Source: Bosea sp. BIWAKO-01
GTDB taxonomy: Bacteria > Pseudomonadota > Alphaproteobacteria > Rhizobiales > Beijerinckiaceae
Assembly: GCF_001748145.1 (NCBI RefSeq)
Contig: NZ_BCQA01000001.1
Location: forward strand, 1,426,001 to 1,490,000
Reading direction: 5' to 3'
DNA length: 64,000 nt
Shown: one piece after another, positions 18,311 through 26,087 of the stretch
Layout: every line of letters starts with the position of its first letter
Numbering within the stretch: position 1 is the first letter of the stretch
Made by a program: the position numbers and the translations under genes
The notes under the pieces: model-generated
What the model was told of the DNA's origin: nothing
The model's database searches: none
What the model saw: only the letters and a program-made list of their open reading frames with translations

Positions 18311-19942
18311 TCACTCGCTCGCCACGGGGCCGGTCGCGTCATTGGTTGCGACGGTGAAGAGTTCAGGCACGTCCCAGAATGGCCGCCATTGCGCGTGCAT
18401 GCCGAACCAGGTGTCCCAGTGCTCGGCCTGCTCGGGCGCTTCCGGCAACTGACCGGCCAGTGCCAGCGGAATCGGGCGGACAGGCGCGCGATAGCTCGCA
18501 AGCGGGATCGAGGGAAGCGGCACCGCGCCGCCGAGCGCCAGCAGGGCCGCGACCTGCTCGCGGCAGCGCCGACCCTGGCAGGCGCCCATGCCGGCTCGCG
18601 TCAGGCGCTTGACCTGGTCCGGGTTGGGCGGATCCTCGCCGAGAAGTGCCGCCAAGGAGCGGTCGTTGCGGCGTTCGTTTTGCCAATTGAGATAGCGCGG
18701 CGGCCTGACCTCCAGAATCTCGCGCGCCGTGACGTCCTCGCATTGGCAGACATGCACTTCGCCGCGTGCCTCGATGACGCTGGCGCGCACCCAGGCGAGG
18801 CGATAGGCGCCGAGATCGAAGGCGGGCGGTTCGGGCGCGATAGCTGCCGGAATTGTCCGTTCGTCGGCGAGACCGAGTCTGCCCAGGATTGCGGCCACCG
18901 CGCGCTTCGCTTCATTCTCCGAGATCGTTCCGCCGCAGCTCTTGGCCGGCCAGATACCCGCACAGTCGCCAATCGCGTAGATGCCCGGCCGGGAGGTGTT
19001 CTGATCGGCGTCGACGATCGGGGCGTAGCCGCCGCGCTCCGGCTGGAAGGCGACGCGGCAGCCAAGCGCGTCGAGAAGGTCAATCACCGGCGTCACACCG
19101 ACGCCGAGCACGATGCTCTCACAGGCGATGCGGCGCTCGGCTCCAATCGCCCGCCCCTCGGCATCGATCGCTGCAATGACAGCGGCCTCGACGCTTTCGC
19201 CCCCACTTGCTTCGCGCACGACATGGCCGGTGAGTATTTCTGTCCCACCATCACGCAGGGCCGCGACGAGCTCCGCAGAACCGACCGGCGCCACCGCCTG
19301 CTCGACGAGTGCGGCGATCGCGACGCCGGTCTCGCGCAGAGCGAGTGCGGCGGCCAGCGTCTCTGTCGTGGAGCCAAGCATGACGACCCGGCGCGGCGCG
19401 AGCGCGCCATACCGCGTCGCGAGCGAGACCGCTGCGGTCACCCCCATCACGCCAGGCTTCTCCCATCCGGGAAAGGCGAGCCCCATGTCGCGGCGGCCAG
19501 CGGCCACGATGACGTGGTCAGCCCCGACAAGCCAGGAGCGCTCCTCGTCCATCAGCCCCGCCACCGTGCCCGACAGCCAGGAGACACCTGGCCCGTTGCC
19601 ATAGAGCCCCCAGCAGGCGGTTCCGAGACGCAGGTCGACTCCCGCCTCGAAGGCGGCCTCGATCAGCGGCTCGGAGGCGATGAAGGCTTCCGTCATGGCA
19701 TTGCGGTTGCGCGCCTCGCCGGCCATGCCCTGCCCGTAATGCAGCGGTACCTCCTCGCCCATCGTCCTGAACGGAACCGGGCTCTCCTCGACGAGGATCA
19801 CCGACAGGCCCAGCTCGGCCGCCTCGATCGCAGCCGTGAGCCCCGCTCGCCCACCGCCGATGACCAGGAGCTGCGCGCGCTCGTCGAGATGCAGATCCTT
19901 GCCGGCAACGGATTTTGGATCGAGTGGCTGCTGGGAAGACAT
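18311..19942 (-). CDS. NAD(P)/FAD oxidoreductase with BFD-type [2Fe-2S] domain, alpha-subunit type
   Basis: The 543-residue partner of the DAO-family subunit. It has an N-terminal FAD fold (QLLVIGGGRAGLTAAIEAAE), a second nucleotide fold near RRVVMLGSTTETLAAALAL, and IYAIGDCAGIW. A C-terminal bacterioferritin-associated-ferredoxin-like cluster follows, with cysteines in VHVCQCEDVT and GMGACQGRRCREQ. This architecture is that of OoxA/NoxA and the alpha subunit of D-hydroxyproline dehydrogenase. Those enzymes usually also have a small ferredoxin-like gamma subunit, which I do not find here. Gene order oxidase-ATPase-permease-permease-binding protein recalls opine catabolic operons. Confidence 0.85.
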   Translation of the reverse strand: MSSQQPLDPKSVAGKDLHLDERAQLLVIGGGRAGLTAAIEAAELGLSVILVEESPVPFRTMGEEVPLHYGQGMAGEARNRNAMTEAFIASEPLIEAAFEAGVDLRLGTACWGLYGNGPGVSWLSGTVAGLMDEERSWLVGADHVIVAAGRRDMGLAFPGWEKPGVMGVTAAVSLATRYGALAPRRVVMLGSTTETLAAALALRETGVAIAALVEQAVAPVGSAELVAALRDGGTEILTGHVVREASGGESVEAAVIAAIDAEGRAIGAERRIACESIVLGVGVTPVIDLLDALGCRVAFQPERGGYAPIVDADQNTSRPGIYAIGDCAGIWPAKSCGGTISENEAKRAVAAILGRLGLADERTIPAAIAPEPPAFDLGAYRLAWVRASVIEARGEVHVCQCEDVTAREILEVRPPRYLNWQNERRNDRSLAALLGEDPPNPDQVKRLTRAGMGACQGRRCREQVAALLALGGAVPLPSIPLASYRAPVRPIPLALAGQLPEAPEQAEHWDTWFGMHAQWRPFWDVPELFTVATNDATGPVASE

Positions 19943-20050
19943 GGTGCGCGTCTCCGAGATATGGCGGTCATTGGTCCGCGCCGGCCTCGGGGCCGGCAGG
20001 TCGTTTACGGCGGGCGCCTGCCCGGATGCGACAAGGCCGCGGATTGGGGA

Positions 20051-20803
20051 TCAGAGGACCTTGTCCAGAAAGCTCCTGGTACGATCCTCCCGCGGATTTC
20101 CGAAGAGTTCGGCGGGAATGTCATGCTCCACGATCAATCCGCCATCGGTGAAATAGACATGGTCGGCCACCTCGCGAGCAAAGCCCATCTCATGGGTGAC
20201 CAGGATGCAGGTCATGCCCTCGGCCGCGAGGTCCTGGATCGTCACCAGAACCTCCTTCTTGGTCTCGGGGTCGAGTGCGGCGGTGACCTCGTCGAACAGC
20301 ATCACCTTCGGGTTCATCGCTAGTGAGCGCGCGATGGCGACGCGCTGCTGCTGGCCGCCGGAGAGTTCGCCAGGATAAGCTAGGAGTTTCTGCGAGAGGC
20401 CGACCTTGGCAAGGAGGCGGCGCGCGCGCTCCTCGACCACTGCCTTGTCTTGTTTCAGCACATGGATCGGCGCCATCATCACGTTCTGAAGCGCGGTCTT
20501 GTGAGGAAAGAGGTTATATTGCTGGAAGACGATGCCGACATCGCGGCGCAGCGACAGCTTGTCGAGGTTTGCGTCGTTGACCTCACGGCCGGCGACCTTG
20601 ATCGAGCCCTTGCTGATGGGCACCAGCCCGTTGATGCAGCGCAGCAGTGTCGACTTGCCCGAGCCCGATGGGCCGATGATGCAGACAGTCTCGCCGCGCC
20701 TGACGGTGAGGCTGACATCCTTCAGCACAGGAAAGCTGCCGAAGGATTTCTCGACGCCCTCGACCACGACCACGGGCTCGCCCAGTTGATGACGGCTTGC
20801 CAT
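20051..20803 (-). CDS. Amino-acid ABC transporter ATP-binding protein
   Basis: A 250-residue ATPase of the polar amino-acid uptake family: Walker A GPSGSGKST, Q-loop VFQQYNLFPHKTALQNV, signature [16 protein letters not shown], Walker B VMLFDEVTAALDPE and a switch His in VTHEMGFA. The ATG at 20803 lies two bases after the permease stop; longer starts run into the permease gene. It drives the importer whose other parts lie upstream on the same strand, and the oxidase genes follow. Confidence 0.94.
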   Translation of the reverse strand: MASRHQLGEPVVVVEGVEKSFGSFPVLKDVSLTVRRGETVCIIGPSGSGKSTLLRCINGLVPISKGSIKVAGREVNDANLDKLSLRRDVGIVFQQYNLFPHKTALQNVMMAPIHVLKQDKAVVEERARRLLAKVGLSQKLLAYPGELSGGQQQRVAIARSLAMNPKVMLFDEVTAALDPETKKEVLVTIQDLAAEGMTCILVTHEMGFAREVADHVYFTDGGLIVEHDIPAELFGNPREDRTRSFLDKVL

Positions 20804-20805
20804 GG

Positions 20806-21660
20806 TCAGGCTTTCACGTTGAAGCGGCGCTCGAGCGCCAGCGTCGCTCGCGCGATCGGGTAGCAATAGGCGAAGAACATCAGGAGCAGCAGCAGATACA
20901 TCGGGATCATCAGTTCCGGACGGCTCTCAGCGACGAGCGCCGCGCGGGTGATGGTCAACCCGTCCTGGATGCCGACGACCGAGATCAGCGTCGTGGCCAT
21001 GGTCAGGATGGCGTAAAGGTTCATCCAGGGTGGGATCATCCGTTTGAAGGCCTGGGGCAGGATGATCATCCACATCGTCTGCGCTCGCGTGAAGGCGAGT
21101 GACTCGGCAGATTCCCACTGGCCGGAGGGAATGGATCTGATGCCGCCACGCACGATCTCGGAGACATTGGCAGCGACTGGCAGCGCAAGTCCGATGATCG
21201 CCTTGACCCAGGCAGGAAAGGCGATCGTGAAGCCAAATAGCCGGAACTCGAAGGGCAACAGGAACATCGCGTAGAAGAGCAGGACCAGCCACGGCGCATT
21301 GCGGAAGAACTGTGTCACGCCCCAGGCGGTCTTGCGCACCGAGGAGACCAGGGAGACCTGTGCAATGCCGACGAGCACGCCGATGACCGTACCGAGCGCC
21401 ATCGAGAGGAAGCTGATCAGGATATTGAACAGGAAGCCTTGAAAGATCAGTGGCGCCCAGCGCAGCAGCACTGTCACCGCGCTTTCGCCAACGGGGCGCG
21501 CCGTGACCTGAGCAAGAGCCAGCGAGGCGCCGAAGAGCATCGCGAAAGCGGCGAGCGTGCCGCCTCCAAGTATGGTCGGCGCAGCGAAACCCGAGGGAGC
21601 GATCGGCGCGGGCGCGCGGAAGGTCTTGAGTACCGGCAGGTCGGTTGTGCCGTTCCTCAT
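20806..21660 (-). CDS. Amino-acid ABC transporter permease
   Basis: A 284-residue membrane subunit, longer than usual at the N-terminus (a 35-residue tail plus an extra hydrophobic segment). The permease core includes GVTQFFRNAPWLVLLFY, ANVSEIVRGGIRSIP and the EAA loop ESAESLAFTRAQTMWMIILP. The start is ATG 21660, overlapping the stop of the preceding permease by four bases. A much longer frame through this region joins it to an off-frame reading of the upstream gene and is an artefact. Confidence 0.9.
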   Translation of the reverse strand: MRNGTTDLPVLKTFRAPAPIAPSGFAAPTILGGGTLAAFAMLFGASLALAQVTARPVGESAVTVLLRWAPLIFQGFLFNILISFLSMALGTVIGVLVGIAQVSLVSSVRKTAWGVTQFFRNAPWLVLLFYAMFLLPFEFRLFGFTIAFPAWVKAIIGLALPVAANVSEIVRGGIRSIPSGQWESAESLAFTRAQTMWMIILPQAFKRMIPPWMNLYAILTMATTLISVVGIQDGLTITRAALVAESRPELMIPMYLLLLLMFFAYCYPIARATLALERRFNVKA

Positions 21661-22397
21661 GTTGAATATCCGGGGATGCGCATCGCCTTCTCCCAGCGGC
21701 CCATGATCCAGACCAGCACGGCGACCAGCGCGACATAGGTGACGAGCAGAACGTTCATCATCTCGCGGACATTGAACATCTCGGACCAGATCTGCGAGGC
21801 GGCGTAGAGCAGCTCCGGTACGCCGATGGCGTAGGCCAGCGTCGTCGTCTTCACCAGGTTGATCAGGTTGTTGTTCAGCGCCGGCAGGCAGATGCGGAAG
21901 GCCAGCGGCAGCACGACATGGAGATAGAGCTGCAGGCGGGTATAGCCCAACGACTCCGCCGCCTCGACCGTCGTCGACGGTACTGCCTCGATGCCGGCGC
22001 GAAAGATTTCTACGTTGAAGGCTCCGGCAAAGAGCGAGAAGGCGATGATCGCCCACCCCGTGCCGGACACCAGCGGAGACTGGCCACCGGAGCCATCGCT
22101 CACCGTCGGCAGCAGGCCCGCCACCGCGAAGTAGAAGAAGGAGAGCTGGACCAGCGGTGGCGTGTTGCGGAAGAACTGCACATAGCCGCGCACCACAAGC
22201 CGACCGAGACGCGAATCGCCACCGGCGAGCCAGACACCGATCAGGCCGAGCACCATCGACGCGATGATCGAGACCACGCAGATATAGGTCGTCGTCCACA
22301 ACCCAGTCAGGAAGCGCGACCGGTCGAACGCATCGTAGAAGACCGAGAAATTCAGTCCGTGCGTATCGTTCAGCCACTGGAAATAGGAGGCGATCAC
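21657..22397 (-). CDS. Amino-acid ABC transporter permease
   Basis: A 246-residue partner permease. It shows YVQFFRNTPPLVQLSFFYFA, GAFNVEIFRAGIEAVP and the EAA loop EAAESLGYTRLQLYLHVVLP, the PAAT family pattern. It starts about 140 bp after the binding-protein gene; a hairpin in that gap probably lowers its expression relative to the binding protein. Confidence 0.92.
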   Translation of the reverse strand: MIASYFQWLNDTHGLNFSVFYDAFDRSRFLTGLWTTTYICVVSIIASMVLGLIGVWLAGGDSRLGRLVVRGYVQFFRNTPPLVQLSFFYFAVAGLLPTVSDGSGGQSPLVSGTGWAIIAFSLFAGAFNVEIFRAGIEAVPSTTVEAAESLGYTRLQLYLHVVLPLAFRICLPALNNNLINLVKTTTLAYAIGVPELLYAASQIWSEMFNVREMMNVLLVTYVALVAVLVWIMGRWEKAMRIPGYST

Positions 22398-22423
22398 ACT
22401 GACAAACCTTCAAGAACGTGCGC

Positions 22424-22462
22424 CGTCATGGCCGGGCTTGACCCGACCATCTCGGAAACCAG
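22424..22462. repeat. Short intergenic repeat of the GTCATGGCCGGGCTTG type
   Basis: The segment from GTCATGGCCGGGCTTGACCC onward resembles a sequence scattered between genes in many Hyphomicrobiales genomes, where it usually reads GGCCGGGCTTGTCCCGGCC. Here the dyad is degraded. Recognition is from memory of such genomes, as there is only one copy in the window. Confidence 0.45.
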
Positions 22463-22470
22463 CGCCTCCC

Positions 22471-22512
22471 CGTCACTCTCGGATCTTCGGTTCGCTGCGC
22501 CCGAAAGTGACG
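22471..22512 (-). terminator. Hairpin between binding-protein and permease genes
   Basis: Arms of 12 bp with one mismatch (CGTCACTCTCGG at 22471-22482, CCGAAAGTGACG at 22501-22512) enclose an 18-base loop, 26 bp after the minus-strand binding-protein stop. In such operons a hairpin here commonly stabilises the binding-protein message and limits read-through to the permeases. Confidence 0.6.
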
Positions 22513-22537
22513 GCAAGAATCGACGAAGCCGGCTTCT

Positions 22538-23359
22538 CTACGAGGCCGACTTCAGCTTCTTGTTGGTCTCGATCAGGTATGGGCTCTGCTTGATGCCCCA
22601 TTTCGTCTCGAGTTCGAGCAGCTTGCCGCTCTTGTGCCAGTCGACCGACATCTCCTTCACAAGCTTGCCGAAGGGTCCGTCCATGTCCTCGATACGGATG
22701 CCGATGGCCCAGAGCTGCGGATCCTCGGAGACGAGCGGCATCTCGTAATTGGCCCATTTCGGATCGCCGCCAGCGAGCGTCGAGACAATCAGCGTGTCGT
22801 CGAACAGGAAGCCGACGCAGTTGTTGCCCTGCAGAGCGTTGAGCGCATCCGGCACGGACGGGAAGACGACGAGCTCGGGCGCGTAGAGCTGCGTGACGCG
22901 GCGATTGTAATAGGCGCCCTGCACGCCGCAAACCTTGCGACCCTTCAGGTCCTCCCACTTCTTCAGATTGGCGCTCTTGGGAGCCAGCACATTGGTGGCG
23001 CCCGCATAGTAGTTCGGCTCGACCATGCCGACGATCTTGCGGCGGTCGGGCGTGTCTCCCATCGTCGCCAGCACCATGTCGATGCGGCCCTGCTTCAGGA
23101 ATTCCATGCGGTTGGCGGCGATGACCGGAAGCATTTCCAGCTTCACGCCGATCTTGTCGGCGACCGCCTGAGCGAGATCGATCTCAAGCCCGACAATCTT
23201 GCCGGATGGCTCAAGGAAGCCCCAAGGCTTGTAGTCGTTTTTCACTCCGACGGTGAGGACGCCCTTTTCCTTGATCTTGGCGAGCGAGTCCTGAGCGAGA
23301 GCGGGCAAGGCCGCCAGCATGGCGGCGCAGGCAAGCGCCAGCGTGAAGGTGCGTTTCAT
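22538..23359 (-). CDS. Periplasmic amino-acid-binding protein
   Basis: A 273-residue secreted binding protein (SBP_bac_3). The signal peptide is clear (MKRTFTLALACAAMLAALPALA, cut before QDSLAKIKEKG). The mature lobe contains GVKNDYKPWGF and GLEIDLAQAVADKIGV. One Cys pair (KVCGVQG and NNCVGF) may form a periplasmic disulfide. It heads a minus-strand operon: binding protein, two permeases, ATPase, then the two oxidase subunits. The ligand is presumably the oxidase substrate or its precursor. Confidence 0.93.
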   Translation of the reverse strand: MKRTFTLALACAAMLAALPALAQDSLAKIKEKGVLTVGVKNDYKPWGFLEPSGKIVGLEIDLAQAVADKIGVKLEMLPVIAANRMEFLKQGRIDMVLATMGDTPDRRKIVGMVEPNYYAGATNVLAPKSANLKKWEDLKGRKVCGVQGAYYNRRVTQLYAPELVVFPSVPDALNALQGNNCVGFLFDDTLIVSTLAGGDPKWANYEMPLVSEDPQLWAIGIRIEDMDGPFGKLVKEMSVDWHKSGKLLELETKWGIKQSPYLIETNKKLKSAS

Positions 23360-23446
23360 GGCATCCGGTCCCCTTTGTTTTGTTGGGGCCTAGAGTTCCG
23401 GTCTATGCCTGGTTGGAATTGTCGTAATGCGACGGTTTCTTGACAA

Positions 23447-24457
23447 TCAACGCCAAAGCGTCGGTCGATATGGGGCTCGCTCGCCCCGCGGTGGGTGGTC
23501 GAAGCGGGCTCGGTAGGCGCGAGAAAAATGGCTGGCGCTGGAAAAGCCGCAAGCGAGCGCAACCTCCAGCACCGAGAGGCTGGTCTGACGTAGAAGATGG
23601 CGTGCCCGCTCGAGCCTCAGGCCAAGATAATGCTCGCCGAGAGAGCGGCCGAGATGCAGCCGAAACAGACGCTCGAGTTGACGCAGCGAGACGCCCGCTG
23701 TTCGCGCAAGCTCGCCGCGCGAAAGCGGCGTTTCGAGATTCTGCTCCATTCGCCCGACGACACGCAGCAGCGGAGCATGGCTGACGCCAAGCCGCTCGCG
23801 CAGCGGCATGCGCTGCGGCCCCTCGCCTTCCCGGACATGGGTCTGCAGGAACCATTCGCTGACCGCGAGCGCGAGCTCGCTGCCGTGCTCGCGGGCGATG
23901 ACGGCATGCATCATGTCGAGCGGAGCCGTACCGCCGCTCGACGTCAGCCGATCGCGATCGATCTCGTAGAGCGAGCGCCGCACGTCGAGATCGGGATAAT
24001 CCTCGATGAAGGCGGGCGCATGCTCCCAATGGATGGTGAAGCGGTAGCCGGAGAGCACATTGGCACGCGCCAGGATATAGGGTCCGCCCGAAACGCCGCC
24101 GAGCTTGACGCCACGCCGGGCGAGTTGCCGGAGCCAGGCGAAGGTCGGTTGGTGCTGGAAGGCCGCTGGATTGCCGCCGGCGCAAACGAAGACATAGTCG
24201 AAGCGGACATCGCCGCCGACACCATAATCAGCCTGGATGCTGACGCCATTGGAGGCCGGAGCCGGGGCCCCATCGATCGAGACATGGCTCCAGCGGTAGA
24301 GGCTCCGCCCCGAGAGCCGGTTGGCGGCGCGCAGCGGCTCGATCGCCGAGGCATAGGCCAGCAGGGCGAAATCGGGGATCAGCAGGAAGCCGATATGCAT
24401 CGGCGCTTCTTGCTCGTCACAGTCGTTGGAAGGCAAATTCGCGTCGCTGATGGTCAT
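23447..24457 (-). CDS. GlxA-family AraC-type regulator, likely of the sarcosine operon
   Basis: A 336-residue regulator with an N-terminal DJ-1/PfpI-like domain (HIGFLLIPDFALLAYASAIE, then GVSGGPYILARANVLSG) and a C-terminal AraC double helix-turn-helix (GVSLRQLERLFRLHLGRS, then VALACGFSSASHFSRAYRA). ATG 24457 leaves an 82-bp divergent promoter region; ATG 24520 would leave only 19 bp, and ATG 24400 is also possible. GbdR, SouR and CdhR, which respond to betaine, sarcosine and carnitine, belong to this architecture. Placement divergent to soxBDAG-purU makes a sarcosine/glycine-betaine response the best inference. Confidence 0.85.
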   Translation of the reverse strand: MTISDANLPSNDCDEQEAPMHIGFLLIPDFALLAYASAIEPLRAANRLSGRSLYRWSHVSIDGAPAPASNGVSIQADYGVGGDVRFDYVFVCAGGNPAAFQHQPTFAWLRQLARRGVKLGGVSGGPYILARANVLSGYRFTIHWEHAPAFIEDYPDLDVRRSLYEIDRDRLTSSGGTAPLDMMHAVIAREHGSELALAVSEWFLQTHVREGEGPQRMPLRERLGVSHAPLLRVVGRMEQNLETPLSRGELARTAGVSLRQLERLFRLHLGRSLGEHYLGLRLERARHLLRQTSLSVLEVALACGFSSASHFSRAYRARFDHPPRGERAPYRPTLWR

Positions 24458-24539
24458 GTCCGTGAGACTATGTTCGGCAATCTCACGATGACAAGCCCGG
24501 CGCGAATTCCTGTCCGGCATAGACGTCCCGGGTGCCCCG

Positions 24540-25790
24540 ATGCGCTATTCGATTTTCTCCCTCGCCGCACAGACGCTCAAGGGTCACCGCGGCTGGACCC
24601 CGGCCTGGCGCGATGCGGCGCCGAAGGCCGAATACGACGTCCTGGTCATCGGCGGCGGCGGCCATGGGCTGGCGACGGCCTATTACCTCGCGAGCCAGCA
24701 TGGCATCACCAACGTCGCGGTGATCGAGAAGGGCTATATCGGGTCCGGCAATGTCGGGCGAAACACCACGATCATCCGCTCCAACTATCTGCTGCCCGGC
24801 AATACGCCGTTCTACGAATGGTCGCTGAAGCTCTGGGAGGGGCTGGAGCAGGATATCAACTACAACGCGATGGTCAGCCAGCGCGGTGTGCTGAACCTCT
24901 ACCATTCCGACCCCCAGCGCGACGCCTATGCCAGGCGCGGCAATACCATGCGGCTCGCCGGCGTCGATGCCGAACTGCTCGACCGCGAGCAGGTCCGTGC
25001 CATGGTGCCCTTCCTGAACTACCGCGATAGCCGCTTCCCGATCCAGGGCGGTCTGCTGCAGCGCCGTGGCGGTTCCGTCCGGCATGATGCCGTCGCCTGG
25101 GGCTACGCCCGTGCAGCCGACCAGCGCGGTGTCGATATCGTGCAGAACTGCGAAGTCACCGGGCTGACGATCGAAGGCGGCCGCATCACCGGCGTCGAGA
25201 CGACGCGCGGAGCGATCAGAGCCAGGAAGGTCGCGCTGGCGGTCGCCGGCAATTCCTCGCGGCTCGCCGGGATGGCGGGCATGCGGCTGCCGATCGAAAG
25301 CCACGTGTTGCAGGCCTTCGTCTCGGAAGGCGTGAAGCCGCTGATCGACAATGTCGTCACCTATGGCGCCGGCCATTTCTACATCAGCCAGTCCGACAAG
25401 GGCGGCCTCGTCTTCGGCGGCGATATCGACGGCTACAATTCCTACGCCCAGCGCGGCAACCTGCCGGTGATCGAGGACGTGATGGAATCGGCCATGGCCT
25501 TGTGGCCAGGCCTTGGCCGCATCCGCATGCTGCGCCACTGGGGCGGCATCATGGACATGTCGATGGACGGCTCGCCGATCATCGACCACACCCCGGTCCA
25601 GGGCCTCTATCTCAATGCCGGCTGGTGCTATGGCGGCTTCAAGGCGACGCCGGCCTCCGGCTGGTGCTTCGCCCATCTGATCGCCCGCGACGAACCCCAC
25701 GAGGTCGCGACTGCTTATCGGCTAGACCGCTTCGCGACGGGCCGTCTCATCGACGAAAAGGGCGCTGGCGCCCAGCCGAACCTGCACTGA
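24540..25790 (+). CDS. soxB: Sarcosine oxidase beta subunit
   Basis: The 416-residue FAD and covalent-FMN-bearing subunit of heterotetrameric sarcosine oxidase, which oxidatively demethylates sarcosine to glycine, producing 5,10-methylene-THF and peroxide. The FAD site is YDVLVIGGGGHGLATAYYLA, followed by GSGNVGRNTTIIRSNY typical of SoxB. The C-terminus includes HWGGIMDMSMDGSPIID and NAGWCYGGFKATPASG. The length matches the family. It is first in the operon, with soxD 21 bp downstream. Confidence 0.97.
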   Translation: MRYSIFSLAAQTLKGHRGWTPAWRDAAPKAEYDVLVIGGGGHGLATAYYLASQHGITNVAVIEKGYIGSGNVGRNTTIIRSNYLLPGNTPFYEWSLKLWEGLEQDINYNAMVSQRGVLNLYHSDPQRDAYARRGNTMRLAGVDAELLDREQVRAMVPFLNYRDSRFPIQGGLLQRRGGSVRHDAVAWGYARAADQRGVDIVQNCEVTGLTIEGGRITGVETTRGAIRARKVALAVAGNSSRLAGMAGMRLPIESHVLQAFVSEGVKPLIDNVVTYGAGHFYISQSDKGGLVFGGDIDGYNSYAQRGNLPVIEDVMESAMALWPGLGRIRMLRHWGGIMDMSMDGSPIIDHTPVQGLYLNAGWCYGGFKATPASGWCFAHLIARDEPHEVATAYRLDRFATGRLIDEKGAGAQPNLH

Positions 25791-25811
25791 GCCGGCTCAG
25801 GAACCTTCTCC

Positions 25812-26087
25812 ATGCGCATCACATGTCCACATTGCGGCGCCCGCGACGTCCAGGAATTCACCTATCTCGGTGACGCCAATCCGCAGCGGCCCGAGGGAAT
25901 GGCAACGACGGAAGCGGCGATGCACGACTATGTCTATCAGCGTGACAATCCGGCCGGGCGGCATCACGAGCTCTGGTATCACGGCGCCGGCTGCCATGCC
26001 TGGCTGGTCGTGACCCGCGACACGAGAACCCACGCCATTGAGACCGTCGAGACCGCCAGGGCGCGCGCCAAGGAAGATGCGGCATGA
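25812..26087 (+). CDS. soxD: Sarcosine oxidase delta subunit
   Basis: A 91-residue zinc-binding structural subunit. The zinc ligands known for SoxD are visible: C5 and C8 (CPHCG), H57 and C61 (HGAGCHAW). The order B-D-A-G is the conserved operon order. Its stop overlaps the soxA start (ATGA). Confidence 0.96.
   Translation: MRITCPHCGARDVQEFTYLGDANPQRPEGMATTEAAMHDYVYQRDNPAGRHHELWYHGAGCHAWLVVTRDTRTHAIETVETARARAKEDAA

Noticed and set aside
18389..20323. 644-codon plus-strand frame opposite the oxidase alpha subunit
   Set aside because: Antisense shadow, crossing two genes on the other strand and lacking any family motif.
20806..22413. 535-codon frame appearing to fuse two permeases
   Set aside because: Its first half is an off-frame reading of the upstream permease. 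The true genes are 21657-22397 and 20806-21660 with a four-base overlap.
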